Source: Shewanella algidipiscicola (lineage in GTDB: Bacteria; Pseudomonadota; Gammaproteobacteria; Enterobacterales; Shewanellaceae). Taken from it: DNA of 64,000 nt. Positions 24,182 to 32,204 of the stretch are shown in pieces. The notes beneath the pieces were generated by a model. That model did not search any database and was not told the origin of the DNA. It was given only the letters and a program-made list of their open reading frames with translations. Position 1 is the first letter of the stretch. Each line of letters begins with the position of its first letter. Where the stretch lies: contig NZ_QPQT01000007.1 of the NCBI RefSeq assembly GCF_003605125.1, forward strand, positions 184,929 through 248,928. Reading direction: 5' to 3'. Position numbers and translations under genes: made by a program.

Positions 24182-24303
24182 AGATAACGCCCTGTTAAGG
24201 TGTGAGCAACGCAACATAAAAGCCACCGCATACCACCTTAAACACTAAAAGCAACGCATAGTAAAAATGTCACGCGTTGCGAATCACTCTTAAACAGTTA
24301 GAT
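24182..24303 (-). repeat. attC site 3 (minus strand)
   Basis: On the minus strand a 122-bp site runs from ATCTAAC (RYYYAAC, over the stop of the HEPN-like gene) to GTTATCT. The inner arms CTGTT-T-AAG and CTTAACAG pair with one unpaired base. Almost all of its interior matches attC site 1 base for base (CGCAACGCGTG, CATTTTTACTATGCGTTGC, GTGTTTAAGGT), differing mainly by four bases missing near the start. Confidence 0.85.
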
Positions 24304-24876
24304 GAGAGCTGTCGCTGCCATTTTCCTAGCTTGTCGCTCGAGTTCTGAGTTAGTCAATCGCGATAATAACTGCACATAATTAAGTACTTTTGAGTCGGTA
24401 CAAGTAAAGTCCAATAACAGCTCAATTAGGATATTGCGTAAAAATTTTGCTGAATCAAGATAAACTTTTAAACAATGAACTTTTGCTGGGTTTTGTAAGA
24501 TTTCTCCAACATCAACGTGAGCAACCAACTTGTGTCTAAAACTCAACGCTATCTTGTGATATTGAGCCCACTCATCTTCTGTGATATCGCAAGCGTTACA
24601 TATATTTGCTCTCATTGTCGACAGGGAAAGAGAGTTAATGTTTTTCCAGTGCGTGTCCTCTTTATGAGCACCAAAAACCTGACACCAACGTAATATAGAA
24701 ACAAATACAGCATTATTTCTTGTTTGTGCCCAATAAGAATTGAATAGAATATTACCCTCTGACGACTCTATTCGTTCTGGAACATTATTAAGTTCATCGT
24801 GCATTGAAAGGTTTATAACTATGTCTCTACAACATAATTCCATAACTTTTATCAACTCAAACTGTTCTCTATCCAT
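24298..24876 (-). CDS. Cassette 4: HEPN/AbiU2-like protein
   Basis: A 192-residue protein from ATG 24876. A longer frame to 24933 would cross the cassette boundary GTTAGAT (24910-24904 on the minus strand) and begin at TTG, so it is rejected. It is all-helical; YHKIALSFRHKLVAHVD contains Arg114-x5-His120, the R-x4-6-H signature of HEPN ribonucleases, in the arrangement seen in AbiU2-like proteins. Such proteins are often abortive-infection or toxin RNases. No antitoxin gene lies in the same cassette. It reads against the tail operon, so it probably has its own promoter in the tail-gene gap. Confidence 0.72.
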   Translation of the reverse strand: MDREQFELIKVMELCCRDIVINLSMHDELNNVPERIESSEGNILFNSYWAQTRNNAVFVSILRWCQVFGAHKEDTHWKNINSLSLSTMRANICNACDITEDEWAQYHKIALSFRHKLVAHVDVGEILQNPAKVHCLKVYLDSAKFLRNILIELLLDFTCTDSKVLNYVQLLSRLTNSELERQARKMAATALI

Positions 24877-24924
24877 AATGCTACCACTCAAGTCAATGTT
24901 CTCATCTAACAGCTTATTATTGAG

Positions 24925-24953
24925 ACCTTGCAAGGTTCGCTACCTTGTAAGGT
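24925..24953. promoter_or_regulatory. Tandem 12-bp palindromes
   Basis: ACCTTGCAAGGT (24925-24936) and ACCTTGTAAGGT (24942-24953) are two nearly identical palindromes whose centres are 17 bases apart. They lie 13 bases before the ATG at 24966, overlapping the position of its leader. This looks like a paired operator or a hairpin; the binding factor is unknown. Confidence 0.5.
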
Positions 24954-24965
24954 AGGAGGCCAAGC

Positions 24966-25274
24966 ATGTATAGACACACTAGTAAGACTCAAAAAAATTA
25001 TCGTAAATCATACAGTAAAGTAAATGCTGCTTAAGCACAATACGATCAGGGTGATGTATTAGCTCAACTCATTCCTGAGCTTCGTAGAGTTATTGACATT
25101 ACCGATTTCGACAATGGTGTATCAACTACGCACACGTTAGAGTTATATAAAACCAATCGTATTGACTGCTATAGAGTAATAGTCGATGGCAAGCTTTGGA
25201 AAGAGCGTATTGGGTGGAGCAACATTCTTGCAGGCATTAGAAAAGCACTACCAAGATTATCTAGAGAATGGTAA
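24966..25274 (+). pseudogene. Small phage gene interrupted by an in-frame stop
   Basis: ATG 24966 has AGGAGG just upstream. The frame reads 22 residues (MYRHTSKTQKNYRKSYSKVN plus AA), meets TAA at 25032-25034, and stays open for 79 more codons to 25272-25274. The downstream part (VLAQLIPELRRVIDITDFD, DCYRVIVDGKLWKERIGW) looks like real protein. No start codon is well placed after the stop. It is therefore a nonsense-mutated gene, or the stop is read through. No family is recognised. It sits between the cassette insertion and gene V. Confidence 0.55.
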
Positions 25275-25466
25275 GCCTCTAGAACAGTAGGCACTTTGTA
25301 GCATTACTAAAATTAGGTCAACAGCCCAATATCAAGCAGAGCTAGTTCAGCCATACGAAACAAGGAAAGGGGCAGAAAAGATTTTAAACTTATATCTTGC
25401 GCTATAACTTCCCACATACCACCCAAAGCCTTTGCGGCTCGCCATACAACTGGCAACCATAGCCGC

Positions 25467-26075
25467 ATGAACACTGCTGCAGCTATTGCTGAACTCACAC
25501 GCCGTATCGATAACCTTTTACGTATTGGCACCGTTGCCGAAGTAAAGGGCGATTCGTGCCGCGTAAAAACCGGTGAGTTACTTACCCAGTTTCGCCCCTT
25601 TTTCACCCGCCGTGCCGGCAAGGCAAAAACCAGTTGGCGCCCTACAGTAGGCGAGCAAGTGATGCTGCTATCGCTTAGCGGCGATCTAACAAATGCTTAC
25701 ATTCTGCCCGCGCTTTATAGCGATGAAAACCCAGAGCCTGACGATAACAACAATCGTGAACGCACTGTTTATCCAGACGGCGCGGTGATTGAGTACGACC
25801 CAGATACCAGCGCGCTTAAAGTTACCGGTATCAAAACCGCCACTGTACAGGCGAGCGAGCGGGTGACTATCGATTGCCCCAACTCGGTCTTTACGGGCAA
25901 CTTACAGGTTAAGAAAAAGCTCACCGTAGATCAGGGCGCCAAGGTCTCGGGCGCGATTGAACACAACGGCAAAATGACGAACTCAGGCGGCGTAAGCATC
26001 GATGGCATTAACTTTGGTACCCATAAACATGGTGGTGTCGATACTGGCCCAGGCACATCCGGAGGCCCTCAATGA
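25467..26075 (+). CDS. V: Baseplate assembly protein V (P2 gpV-like spike)
   Basis: A 202-residue central spike protein of the P2 gpV family, which punctures the outer membrane. An OB-like N-terminal region (TVAEVKGDSCRVKTGELLTQFRPFFTRRAG) is followed by VGEQVMLLSLSGDLTNAYILPALYS and a C-terminal beta-helix ending in FGTHKHGGVDTGPGTSGGP, which contributes the metal-binding H-x-H tip. It overlaps W by four bases. Confidence 0.94.
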   Translation: MNTAAAIAELTRRIDNLLRIGTVAEVKGDSCRVKTGELLTQFRPFFTRRAGKAKTSWRPTVGEQVMLLSLSGDLTNAYILPALYSDENPEPDDNNNRERTVYPDGAVIEYDPDTSALKVTGIKTATVQASERVTIDCPNSVFTGNLQVKKKLTVDQGAKVSGAIEHNGKMTNSGGVSIDGINFGTHKHGGVDTGPGTSGGPQ

Positions 26076-26428
26076 CCTCAAATAAAAACTGGCAAGGCAT
26101 GAGCCGTTTTGATGGACGCGGTTTAAGCGAGTCGCAGCATATTAGCCAAAGTATCCAGGATATTTTAACCACCCCACTGGGGTCGCGGGTGATGCGTCGT
26201 GACTACGGTAGCGCCATTTTTGAACTCATCGACCAACCCCAAAGCGCCGCGGTAAAGCTGCAGATTATGGCGGCGGCAGTTATCGCGCTAACCCGTTGGG
26301 AACCGCGTATTCGCATCACTGAGATAGAAGTTATTGCCGGCGACCTTAACGGAAAAATGCAATTTAACTTGCTGACAGACCGCATCGATATCCAGCGGCA
26401 ACAAGCGTTTGAGGCGACCTATGGCTGA
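26072..26428 (+). CDS. W: Baseplate wedge protein W (gp25-like)
   Basis: A 118-residue gpW/gp25 family protein. Motifs are SQSIQDILTTPLGSRVMRRDYGS and ALTRWEPRIRITEIEVI. Its end overlaps the start of J. Part of the baseplate block V-W-J-I. Confidence 0.94.
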   Translation: MTSNKNWQGMSRFDGRGLSESQHISQSIQDILTTPLGSRVMRRDYGSAIFELIDQPQSAAVKLQIMAAAVIALTRWEPRIRITEIEVIAGDLNGKMQFNLLTDRIDIQRQQAFEATYG

Positions 26429-27344
26429 GCTCATTGACCTTTCTAAAGTCCCAGTTCCTGACATTATCCAGCCGTTGAGCTTTGAGCAGCGCTTTGCGGC
26501 GCTTAAGCAAATATTGGTCGGCATTGATCAAGGTTATCAAGCTGTGCTGGCACTGGAATCTGACCCTATTACCAAATTACTGCAGGTGTTCGCTTACCGT
26601 GAAATGCACTTGGTTGCGCAAATGAATGATGCGACTCGCGGTAATATTTTGGCCTCATCAACGGGGAATGACCTGATTGCGTTAGGCTCGCGTTATGACC
26701 TCACACCATTAGTGATCCAAGCGGGAGACGCAACTGCAGTGCCGCCTATCCCAGAAATTATTGAGGATGAGCAATCCTTTAAACGTCGCGTACAAATGGC
26801 ATTTGATGGACTGAACACCGCCGGCAGTATTGATGGTTATGTTTTCTTTGCGTTGGGCGCCGATGGCCGCGTGGCCGATGCTAACGCTGTCAGCCCTGAA
26901 CCCTGCGACATGGTGGTGACTGTTTTATCTATCGAGGGCGATGGTGTGGCAAGTGCCGATTTACTCATAAAGGTACGCGCTACATTTGGCTTGAGTGCGG
27001 ATGGGTTATCCCAATCAAATACGCCATCCAAGGTCAGGCCGCAGGGCGACAGAGTTACCATTCAATCAGCCGAGATCATTAATTATAACGTTGAGGCTCA
27101 ATTACAGATATTGCCAGGGCCAGATGCGCAGGTTGTGTTAGCTGCTGCGAATAAAGCATTGGCCATCTATCAAAAAGAGCAGCGGCGTTTAGGTGCGGCT
27201 CACACTCGTTCGGGTATTTACCGCGCCTTGCATCAGCCTGGTGTGAGTAACGTAAAACTGATTAGCCCATTAGAAGATATTGCTGTACTCGCTCACCAAG
27301 CGGCATTTTGCAGCGCTAGCAATATCACCATTGGGGAGGGCTAA
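26421..27344 (+). CDS. J: Baseplate wedge protein J
   Basis: A 307-residue gpJ-type baseplate protein. ATG 26421 is the natural start (MAELIDLSKVPVPDIIQPLSFEQRF), overlapping the W stop by eight bases. Family features include KLLQVFAYREMHLVAQMNDATRGNILASSTGNDL, SFKRRVQMAFDGLNTAGS and a C-terminal CSASNITIGEG. One-base overlap with I (TAATG). Confidence 0.94.
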   Translation: MAELIDLSKVPVPDIIQPLSFEQRFAALKQILVGIDQGYQAVLALESDPITKLLQVFAYREMHLVAQMNDATRGNILASSTGNDLIALGSRYDLTPLVIQAGDATAVPPIPEIIEDEQSFKRRVQMAFDGLNTAGSIDGYVFFALGADGRVADANAVSPEPCDMVVTVLSIEGDGVASADLLIKVRATFGLSADGLSQSNTPSKVRPQGDRVTIQSAEIINYNVEAQLQILPGPDAQVVLAAANKALAIYQKEQRRLGAAHTRSGIYRALHQPGVSNVKLISPLEDIAVLAHQAAFCSASNITIGEG

Positions 27345-28087
27345 TGAGCTCCTCATTGTTACCTCCAAATGCGTCAACACTTGAGCGTGATATCGAACAA
27401 GTGATCGCCAGCTCACTGGATTTACCCTTGTCGATTGCTGATTTGTGGGACCCGTTTCGTTGTCCGTTGTCATTACTGCCTTGGCTCGCATGGGCCTACT
27501 CAGTCGATCAGTGGGAAGACAGTTGGCCTGAAAGCGTTAAGCGCCAGGTTGTTAACGATGCTTTCGATATTCATCGCCACAAAGGCACGCCATATGCGGT
27601 GCAACGGGCACTTAATAGCTTAGGCATTAAGACCAATATCCTCGAATGGTGGGAAAGCGCTGGCAGCAATGTGCGCGGCACCATGAAAGTGCTCGCGTTA
27701 GTTAACGACAATATCACTGACGAAAATGAAGGATTGATAACCGCAAAAATGCTCGCCATGGTGACAGAGGCCATTCGAACCTCAAAGCGTGGCTCGATCC
27801 ATTTTGATGTTGAGCTTGGTATCTCATTTGAAGAGTCACTTTCAATTGCTGCGGGCATTAGCCCTAGTGTGGGCATATCTGATATCGATGCCGATTCTAA
27901 TGGCGTTCGCCCTGATGGTGTTATTGCCTTAGCTGGCATATTTGGCATCGAGCATCGTATTGACTGCATCGATACCAATTACCAGTTATCTCCTGTGCTA
28001 CCTGACGAATTGTTATTTACCCACAAGCTTGCGGCGGTGTCGCATCAACTAATCATCTCTGAACACGAATTAACGGGAGTTGTGTAA
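27344..28087 (+). CDS. I: Tail protein I
   Basis: A 247-residue gpI-type protein that links baseplate and fibres. Features are LLPPNASTLERDIEQVIA, DLWDPFRCPLSLLPWLAWAYSVDQW and IHRHKGTPYAVQRALNSLG. It carries a C-terminal extension (about residues 165-247) beyond the usual gpI core. Coupled to both neighbours by one-base overlaps. Confidence 0.94.
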   Translation: MSSSLLPPNASTLERDIEQVIASSLDLPLSIADLWDPFRCPLSLLPWLAWAYSVDQWEDSWPESVKRQVVNDAFDIHRHKGTPYAVQRALNSLGIKTNILEWWESAGSNVRGTMKVLALVNDNITDENEGLITAKMLAMVTEAIRTSKRGSIHFDVELGISFEESLSIAAGISPSVGISDIDADSNGVRPDGVIALAGIFGIEHRIDCIDTNYQLSPVLPDELLFTHKLAAVSHQLIISEHELTGVV

Positions 28088-28617
28088 TGGCACTAACACT
28101 GCAATTTACTGAAGCTGGCCTTGCCGCTTGCTTGTCAGCAAAAGACAAAGGGCTGAGAGCCGAGATCACTCACATGGCGTTTGGCTCAAACGCCTATACG
28201 CCCTCTAAAACCCAAACCAGCTTGAGCGCTGAAAAAGAGCGCATTGCCATTTCTGACTATCAAGATGGTGGCAAAAGCCTACGGATGGCTGGCGTATTTG
28301 ATGGCGCACTAGAGTACGCCATCAAAGAGATAGGGTTTTACATTGGCACGACTTTGCTTGGCGTATACAGCGCACCAAATAAGACACTGGGCTACCGAAC
28401 CCCAGCTGTAAAAGTCGTGCAGTGGTTTACGTTAAATATTGAGGCGCTGCCAACAGACAGCATCACAGTGGTAGTGGGCGCTGAAAACCTTAACCTGATT
28501 TTAGACAAAGAGTTTATCGCGGGCTGTACGGCATTTTTACAAAATGCGGCGGCAGTAATTAAAAATGCTCACTGGAACATGCAACTCAGTGAGCGCATTA
28601 GACAACTAGAGGGATAA
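28087..28617 (+). CDS. Tail-collar fibre N-terminal protein (DUF3751-type)
   Basis: A 176-residue protein consisting of only the N-terminal module usual for P2-type fibres (LQFTEAGLAACLSAKDKGLRAEITHMAFG ... IKEIGFYIGTTLLGVYSAPNKTLGY). In P2 this module is fused to the long fibre gpH; here it is a separate gene followed two bases later by a lectin-type fibre gene. It probably attaches that protein to the baseplate. Confidence 0.82.
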   Translation: MALTLQFTEAGLAACLSAKDKGLRAEITHMAFGSNAYTPSKTQTSLSAEKERIAISDYQDGGKSLRMAGVFDGALEYAIKEIGFYIGTTLLGVYSAPNKTLGYRTPAVKVVQWFTLNIEALPTDSITVVVGAENLNLILDKEFIAGCTAFLQNAAAVIKNAHWNMQLSERIRQLEG

Positions 28618-28619
28618 TT

Positions 28620-29852
28620 ATGAGCTCGATTGCTGAAGAAATTGCGGGGCTAAAAGTCGCGTCCGCAACACAAACTGCCGCATCACAGGCGTTATCGCAA
28701 GAAGTCGCTGGCAAGATGGCGGCTATCGATAAAAAAACCAATGACTCCATTGCTAAGGTCGAATCAACCTACGATCAAAAAGCGGCCGGACTGACCATTA
28801 TCGCCACCGACGGCTACAAAAAAGCTATCGAGCACAATTCTGGCGGTCGCAATACCGTGGTGTATGACGCTCAGGGTAATCCTAACATTATGTGCGTTAT
28901 CCCACGCTTCAATATTGAAGACCTAGGGCTGGTTGACTTAAACCTTGGCACAGGGGTTCACCCTGCGTTCCAAACTAACGGCGTACCCCGCGGCGAGATA
29001 TTAATCGGCAAATATTTAGCCTCAACAGCCAATGGTGGCAGTGCCGTTATTGGTGGCGTACAGCCGCGCACATCCGTTAACTACGATGTAGCAAAAGAGC
29101 TGTGCACACGCAAAGGCGCAAATTGGCACATGATGTCAGTGCACGAGTGGGCAGCTATTGCGCTATGGTCCCTCGCTAATGGAACCGTACCGCGCGGCAA
29201 CACAAACTACGGTCGCTCGCACGAGAAGAAATGGGAAACCGCACGTCGCTCCGATAATGGTGCACCAGGGGACGTGAGCGGCACGGGTAGAACGGACACG
29301 GGCAAAGGGCCATCTACTTGGAATCATGACCATACCAATTTTGGCGTGTGTGATTTAGTGGGCAACGTTTGGGAATGGTTAGATCAATTTAAGCTAGACG
29401 ATGGCCAGGTTATTACCACGCTGGACAATAACCCTGCCGTGGCGGAAGCCAACTGGCATAAACACGCTGCCTATTTTGATTCACCTACCGATGACCAAAC
29501 TGGCACGGGCAGCGCTGGCGCGCCAATTCTCAGTAATGCAGTGACTAAGCGCAACGGTCCGATGAATGACGATTCAAGCGATTACCCATATCTAACCGCC
29601 TCGCACTTTGCTGCAATCACTAAAGCAGTGAGCTACGTGCCTAACGAGCTATTGCGCAAGCTGTTAATTGAATCGGCCACTACGGCTACCGTTGGTGGTT
29701 ACATTGGCGCGAGAAACTACGGCGACCGGTTCCCTGTCCGCGGTGGCGACTGGAGCTACGGCGCGAACGCCGGGCTGGGTGCGCTCAACTTGGGCCATCC
29801 GCGCTCGGGTGCGAGCAGCTACATCGGTTTCCGTCCAGCTTTCTTTGTGTAG
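28620..29852 (+). CDS. Tail fibre with FGE/C-type-lectin receptor domain
   Basis: A 410-residue fibre. The N-terminal 60 residues are Ala-rich helix or coiled coil (SATQTAASQALSQEVAGKMAAIDKKTN). The rest is a formylglycine-enzyme-like C-type lectin fold with CDLVGNVWEWLDQF, RNYGDRFPVRGGDW and a C-terminal YIGFRPAFFV. This fold and ending are typical of variable proteins diversified by retroelements (DGRs). Codons in the last 120 bases (GAC, AGC, TAC, GGC around the RGGDWSYG segment) each differ from AAC by one base. No reverse transcriptase or template repeat is seen in the window. Confidence 0.85.
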   Translation: MSSIAEEIAGLKVASATQTAASQALSQEVAGKMAAIDKKTNDSIAKVESTYDQKAAGLTIIATDGYKKAIEHNSGGRNTVVYDAQGNPNIMCVIPRFNIEDLGLVDLNLGTGVHPAFQTNGVPRGEILIGKYLASTANGGSAVIGGVQPRTSVNYDVAKELCTRKGANWHMMSVHEWAAIALWSLANGTVPRGNTNYGRSHEKKWETARRSDNGAPGDVSGTGRTDTGKGPSTWNHDHTNFGVCDLVGNVWEWLDQFKLDDGQVITTLDNNPAVAEANWHKHAAYFDSPTDDQTGTGSAGAPILSNAVTKRNGPMNDDSSDYPYLTASHFAAITKAVSYVPNELLRKLLIESATTATVGGYIGARNYGDRFPVRGGDWSYGANAGLGALNLGHPRSGASSYIGFRPAFFV

Positions 29853-29979
29853 TGAAGCCTGAATCTTTGTGTGCTGCACTTATTTTTCGAGAAGGCGCAG
29901 CGGTTCACTCACGATTGGCGGCAGATTGACCGCCTTACTTATTGAAAATAAACGGCCAAGCCGTTCAGGAGAAACAGCA

Positions 29980-30264
29980 ATGAATGAAAAATTCACCTAT
30001 TTATTTAACGGCGTATCGCACACTGATGTGTCGCGTGAATACATGAACAACTTAGGCATGAGCACTGAGCAGGTTAATTCTGTGCTCGCTCAGCGTGACT
30101 TTGAATTGTCACAAAACATCGAAAAACGTAAGGCTGCGTATCGAGAAGAGTCAGACCCGCTTTATATGGAGTGGCAATACGACCAAGCGCCAGAAAGCGA
30201 GCAACATTGGCGCGATAAAGTGGTCGAGATCAAGCAGCGCTATCCTGTCGCTACTGATGAATGA
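29980..30264 (+). CDS. Small protein after the fibre gene (possible fibre assembly factor)
   Basis: A 94-residue protein from ATG 29980, with AGGAG upstream; a longer frame to 29869 is rejected. It ends with AAYREESDPLYMEWQYD and HWRDKVVEIKQRYP, a pattern of 'DPLxxxxQ...W...V.EIK.RYP' that I recall from small proteins in fibre-assembly clusters of other phages. It occupies the position of gene G (fibre assembly) in P2. The call is tentative. Confidence 0.65.
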   Translation: MNEKFTYLFNGVSHTDVSREYMNNLGMSTEQVNSVLAQRDFELSQNIEKRKAAYREESDPLYMEWQYDQAPESEQHWRDKVVEIKQRYPVATDE

Positions 30265-30382
30265 TCAGAGGTTTTTAGGTCAATAAGCGACTCTTACCAC
30301 TCAAACAGCTAGCACCGCTCCGGTGTGCTCTGCAAGCTTAGCCCTGCTTAGTTTTGCAAAACCCACAGCACCGGAGCTTATT

Positions 30383-31552
30383 ATGGATTATCACCACGGG
30401 GTCCGCGTCATTGAAGTCAATGATGGCACCCGAACCATTCGCACAGTATCAACCTCTGTCATCGGCATTGTCTGCACCGCCAGCGATGCCGATGCAACGC
30501 TATTCCCGCTAAACACCCCAGTATTGCTAACCAATGTCATGCAAGCCATTGGTAAAGCTGGCACCTTAGGCACATTAAAGCCCACGCTAGAAGGCATTGC
30601 TGATCAAGTCAATACGCTCACTGTCGTGGTGCGTGTTGAACAGGGCGCGGATGAAACCGCCACAACGGCGAACATTATTGGCACCGTAACGCCATTGGGG
30701 CAATACACTGGCCTCAAAGCACTACTGGCGGCCCAGTCTTTGTTGGGCGTTAAGCCGCGCATTCTTGGCGTGCCTGGATTAGACACTTTACCCGTTGCCA
30801 CAGCGCTTGCAGCAACCGCCAAAAAACTGCGCGCCTTTGCCTATATCAGCGCCTACGGCTGCGCCACCAAAGAAGAAGCCGTGGCTTACCGTGAAAACTT
30901 TGGCGACCGTGAAGTGATGGTCATTTGGCCTGAGTTTGTTGCGTTTGATACCGTTGCGGCTGCCAGTGTTAACGCGACAGCGACCGCTCGCGCATTAGGT
31001 CTGCGCGCGCGTATCGACAAAGAAGTCGGTTGGCACAAAACGCTATCGAACGTCACGGTTAGCGGCGTTACTGGTTTAAGTCAGCCGGTGTTCTGGGACT
31101 TACAAGATCCTTCTACCGATGCAGGCTACCTAAACAGTAATGACATCACTACGCTGATTAACCAATCAGGTTTCCGTTTTTGGGGCTCACGCACTTGCTC
31201 AGAAGATCCCTTATTCCAGTTTGAAAACTACACCCGCACCGCCCAAGTGTTGGCTGACACCATTGCCGATGCGCACATGTGGGCCGTCGATAAACCGATA
31301 ACTCCTACATTGGTTAAAGATATTATCGAAGGTATTAACGCCAAGTTCCGCGAGTTAAAAGGCCTAGGTTACATTGTTGACGGCCAAGCCTGGTACAGCG
31401 AAGACGTTAACGACGTCAGCACGATTAAGGCTGGCAAGTTGTATATCGATTACGACTACACCCCAGTGCCTCCGCTGGAAGATTTAACCTTCCGTCAAAA
31501 AATTACCGACCGCTATTTAGTCGACTTCGCGTCCGCAGTTGCAGCGGCCTAA
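30383..31552 (+). CDS. FI: Tail sheath protein FI
   Basis: A 389-residue contractile sheath protein (P2 FI is 396). The start MDYHHGVRVIEVNDGTRTIRTVSTSVIGIVCTA at 30383 follows GGAGC; the longer frame from 30323 is rejected. Other stretches are FGDREVMVIWPEF, GVTGLSQPVFWDLQDPSTDAGYLN, RFWGSRTCSEDPLFQFENYTRT and the C-terminal PVPPLEDLTFRQKITDRYL. The 118-base gap in front, with hairpin-forming CACCG/CGGTG repeats, should hold the late promoter. Confidence 0.95.
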   Translation: MDYHHGVRVIEVNDGTRTIRTVSTSVIGIVCTASDADATLFPLNTPVLLTNVMQAIGKAGTLGTLKPTLEGIADQVNTLTVVVRVEQGADETATTANIIGTVTPLGQYTGLKALLAAQSLLGVKPRILGVPGLDTLPVATALAATAKKLRAFAYISAYGCATKEEAVAYRENFGDREVMVIWPEFVAFDTVAAASVNATATARALGLRARIDKEVGWHKTLSNVTVSGVTGLSQPVFWDLQDPSTDAGYLNSNDITTLINQSGFRFWGSRTCSEDPLFQFENYTRTAQVLADTIADAHMWAVDKPITPTLVKDIIEGINAKFRELKGLGYIVDGQAWYSEDVNDVSTIKAGKLYIDYDYTPVPPLEDLTFRQKITDRYLVDFASAVAAA

Positions 31553-31561
31553 GGATACCCC

Positions 31562-32080
31562 ATGGCTTTACCAAGAAAACTCAAGCACCTAAACCTATTC
31601 GGTGATGGTGACAACTGGATTGGTTTGGCGGAGGAGTTTACCCCCGCCAAACTCACTCGCAAATTTGAGAAATATCGCGGTGGCGGCATGCCAGGATCCG
31701 TAGATATTGATATGGGGCTAGATGATGACGCCTTAGGTGTCGAATTCACCTTAGGCGGCTATGAATCAGAGCTGGTTAAGAAGATGTCAACCAGTAAGAT
31801 TGACGGCCTAATGCTACGCTTTCTGGGTTCCATTCAGCGCGATGATACAGGCGAAACTGAGTCGGTAGAAATCGTTTGCCGTGGTCGTTACAAAGAACTC
31901 GACCGTGGCACTTTCAAAATGGGGGATAACACCCAAACCAAAGTCAGCATGACCTGTACTTATTACAAAGAAGTCGCAAACGGTGAGGTGCTGTGTGAAA
32001 TCGATATCATCAACATGATTGAAATCGGGGCAGATGGTGTCGACCGTATGGCAGAGCATCGTAAAGCCATTGGTTTATAA
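31562..32080 (+). CDS. FII: Major tail tube protein FII
   Basis: A 172-residue tube protein of exactly the P2 FII size. Motifs include ALPRKLKHLNLFGDGDNWIGLAEEFTPAKL, MPGSVDIDMGLDDDALGVEFTLGG and KVSMTCTYYKEVANGEVLCEIDIINMIE. It starts nine bases after the sheath stop. Confidence 0.95.
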   Translation: MALPRKLKHLNLFGDGDNWIGLAEEFTPAKLTRKFEKYRGGGMPGSVDIDMGLDDDALGVEFTLGGYESELVKKMSTSKIDGLMLRFLGSIQRDDTGETESVEIVCRGRYKELDRGTFKMGDNTQTKVSMTCTYYKEVANGEVLCEIDIINMIEIGADGVDRMAEHRKAIGL

Positions 32081-32098
32081 CGCTAACCACAAACCTTA

Positions 32099-32136
32099 GC
32101 CCGCATCGGAGAGCCGTTTGCGGGCATTCTTTAATT
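32099..32136 (+). terminator. Probable terminator after FII
   Basis: GCCCGCA and TGCGGGC pair across a 13-base loop and are followed by ATTCTTTAATT. The next gene (E) begins 69 bases later, so it may be a partial terminator that sets FII above E and T. Confidence 0.5.
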
Positions 32137-32204
32137 AGGCGGCACTGGGCGTCCTGCCCTCTAGCCGCATACCGGCCATCCTAGCCATAACAGAGGGTCT
32201 AACA

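Noticed and set aside
24877..24933. N-terminal extension of the HEPN-like gene to a TTG at 24933
   Set aside because: It crosses the cassette boundary at 24910 and has a weak start; ATG 24876 lies within the cassette.
29853..29979. DGR template repeat or avd gene after the fibre
   Set aside because: The sequence shows no similarity to the fibre end and no AAC-rich stretch; the next gene is a small fibre-cluster protein.
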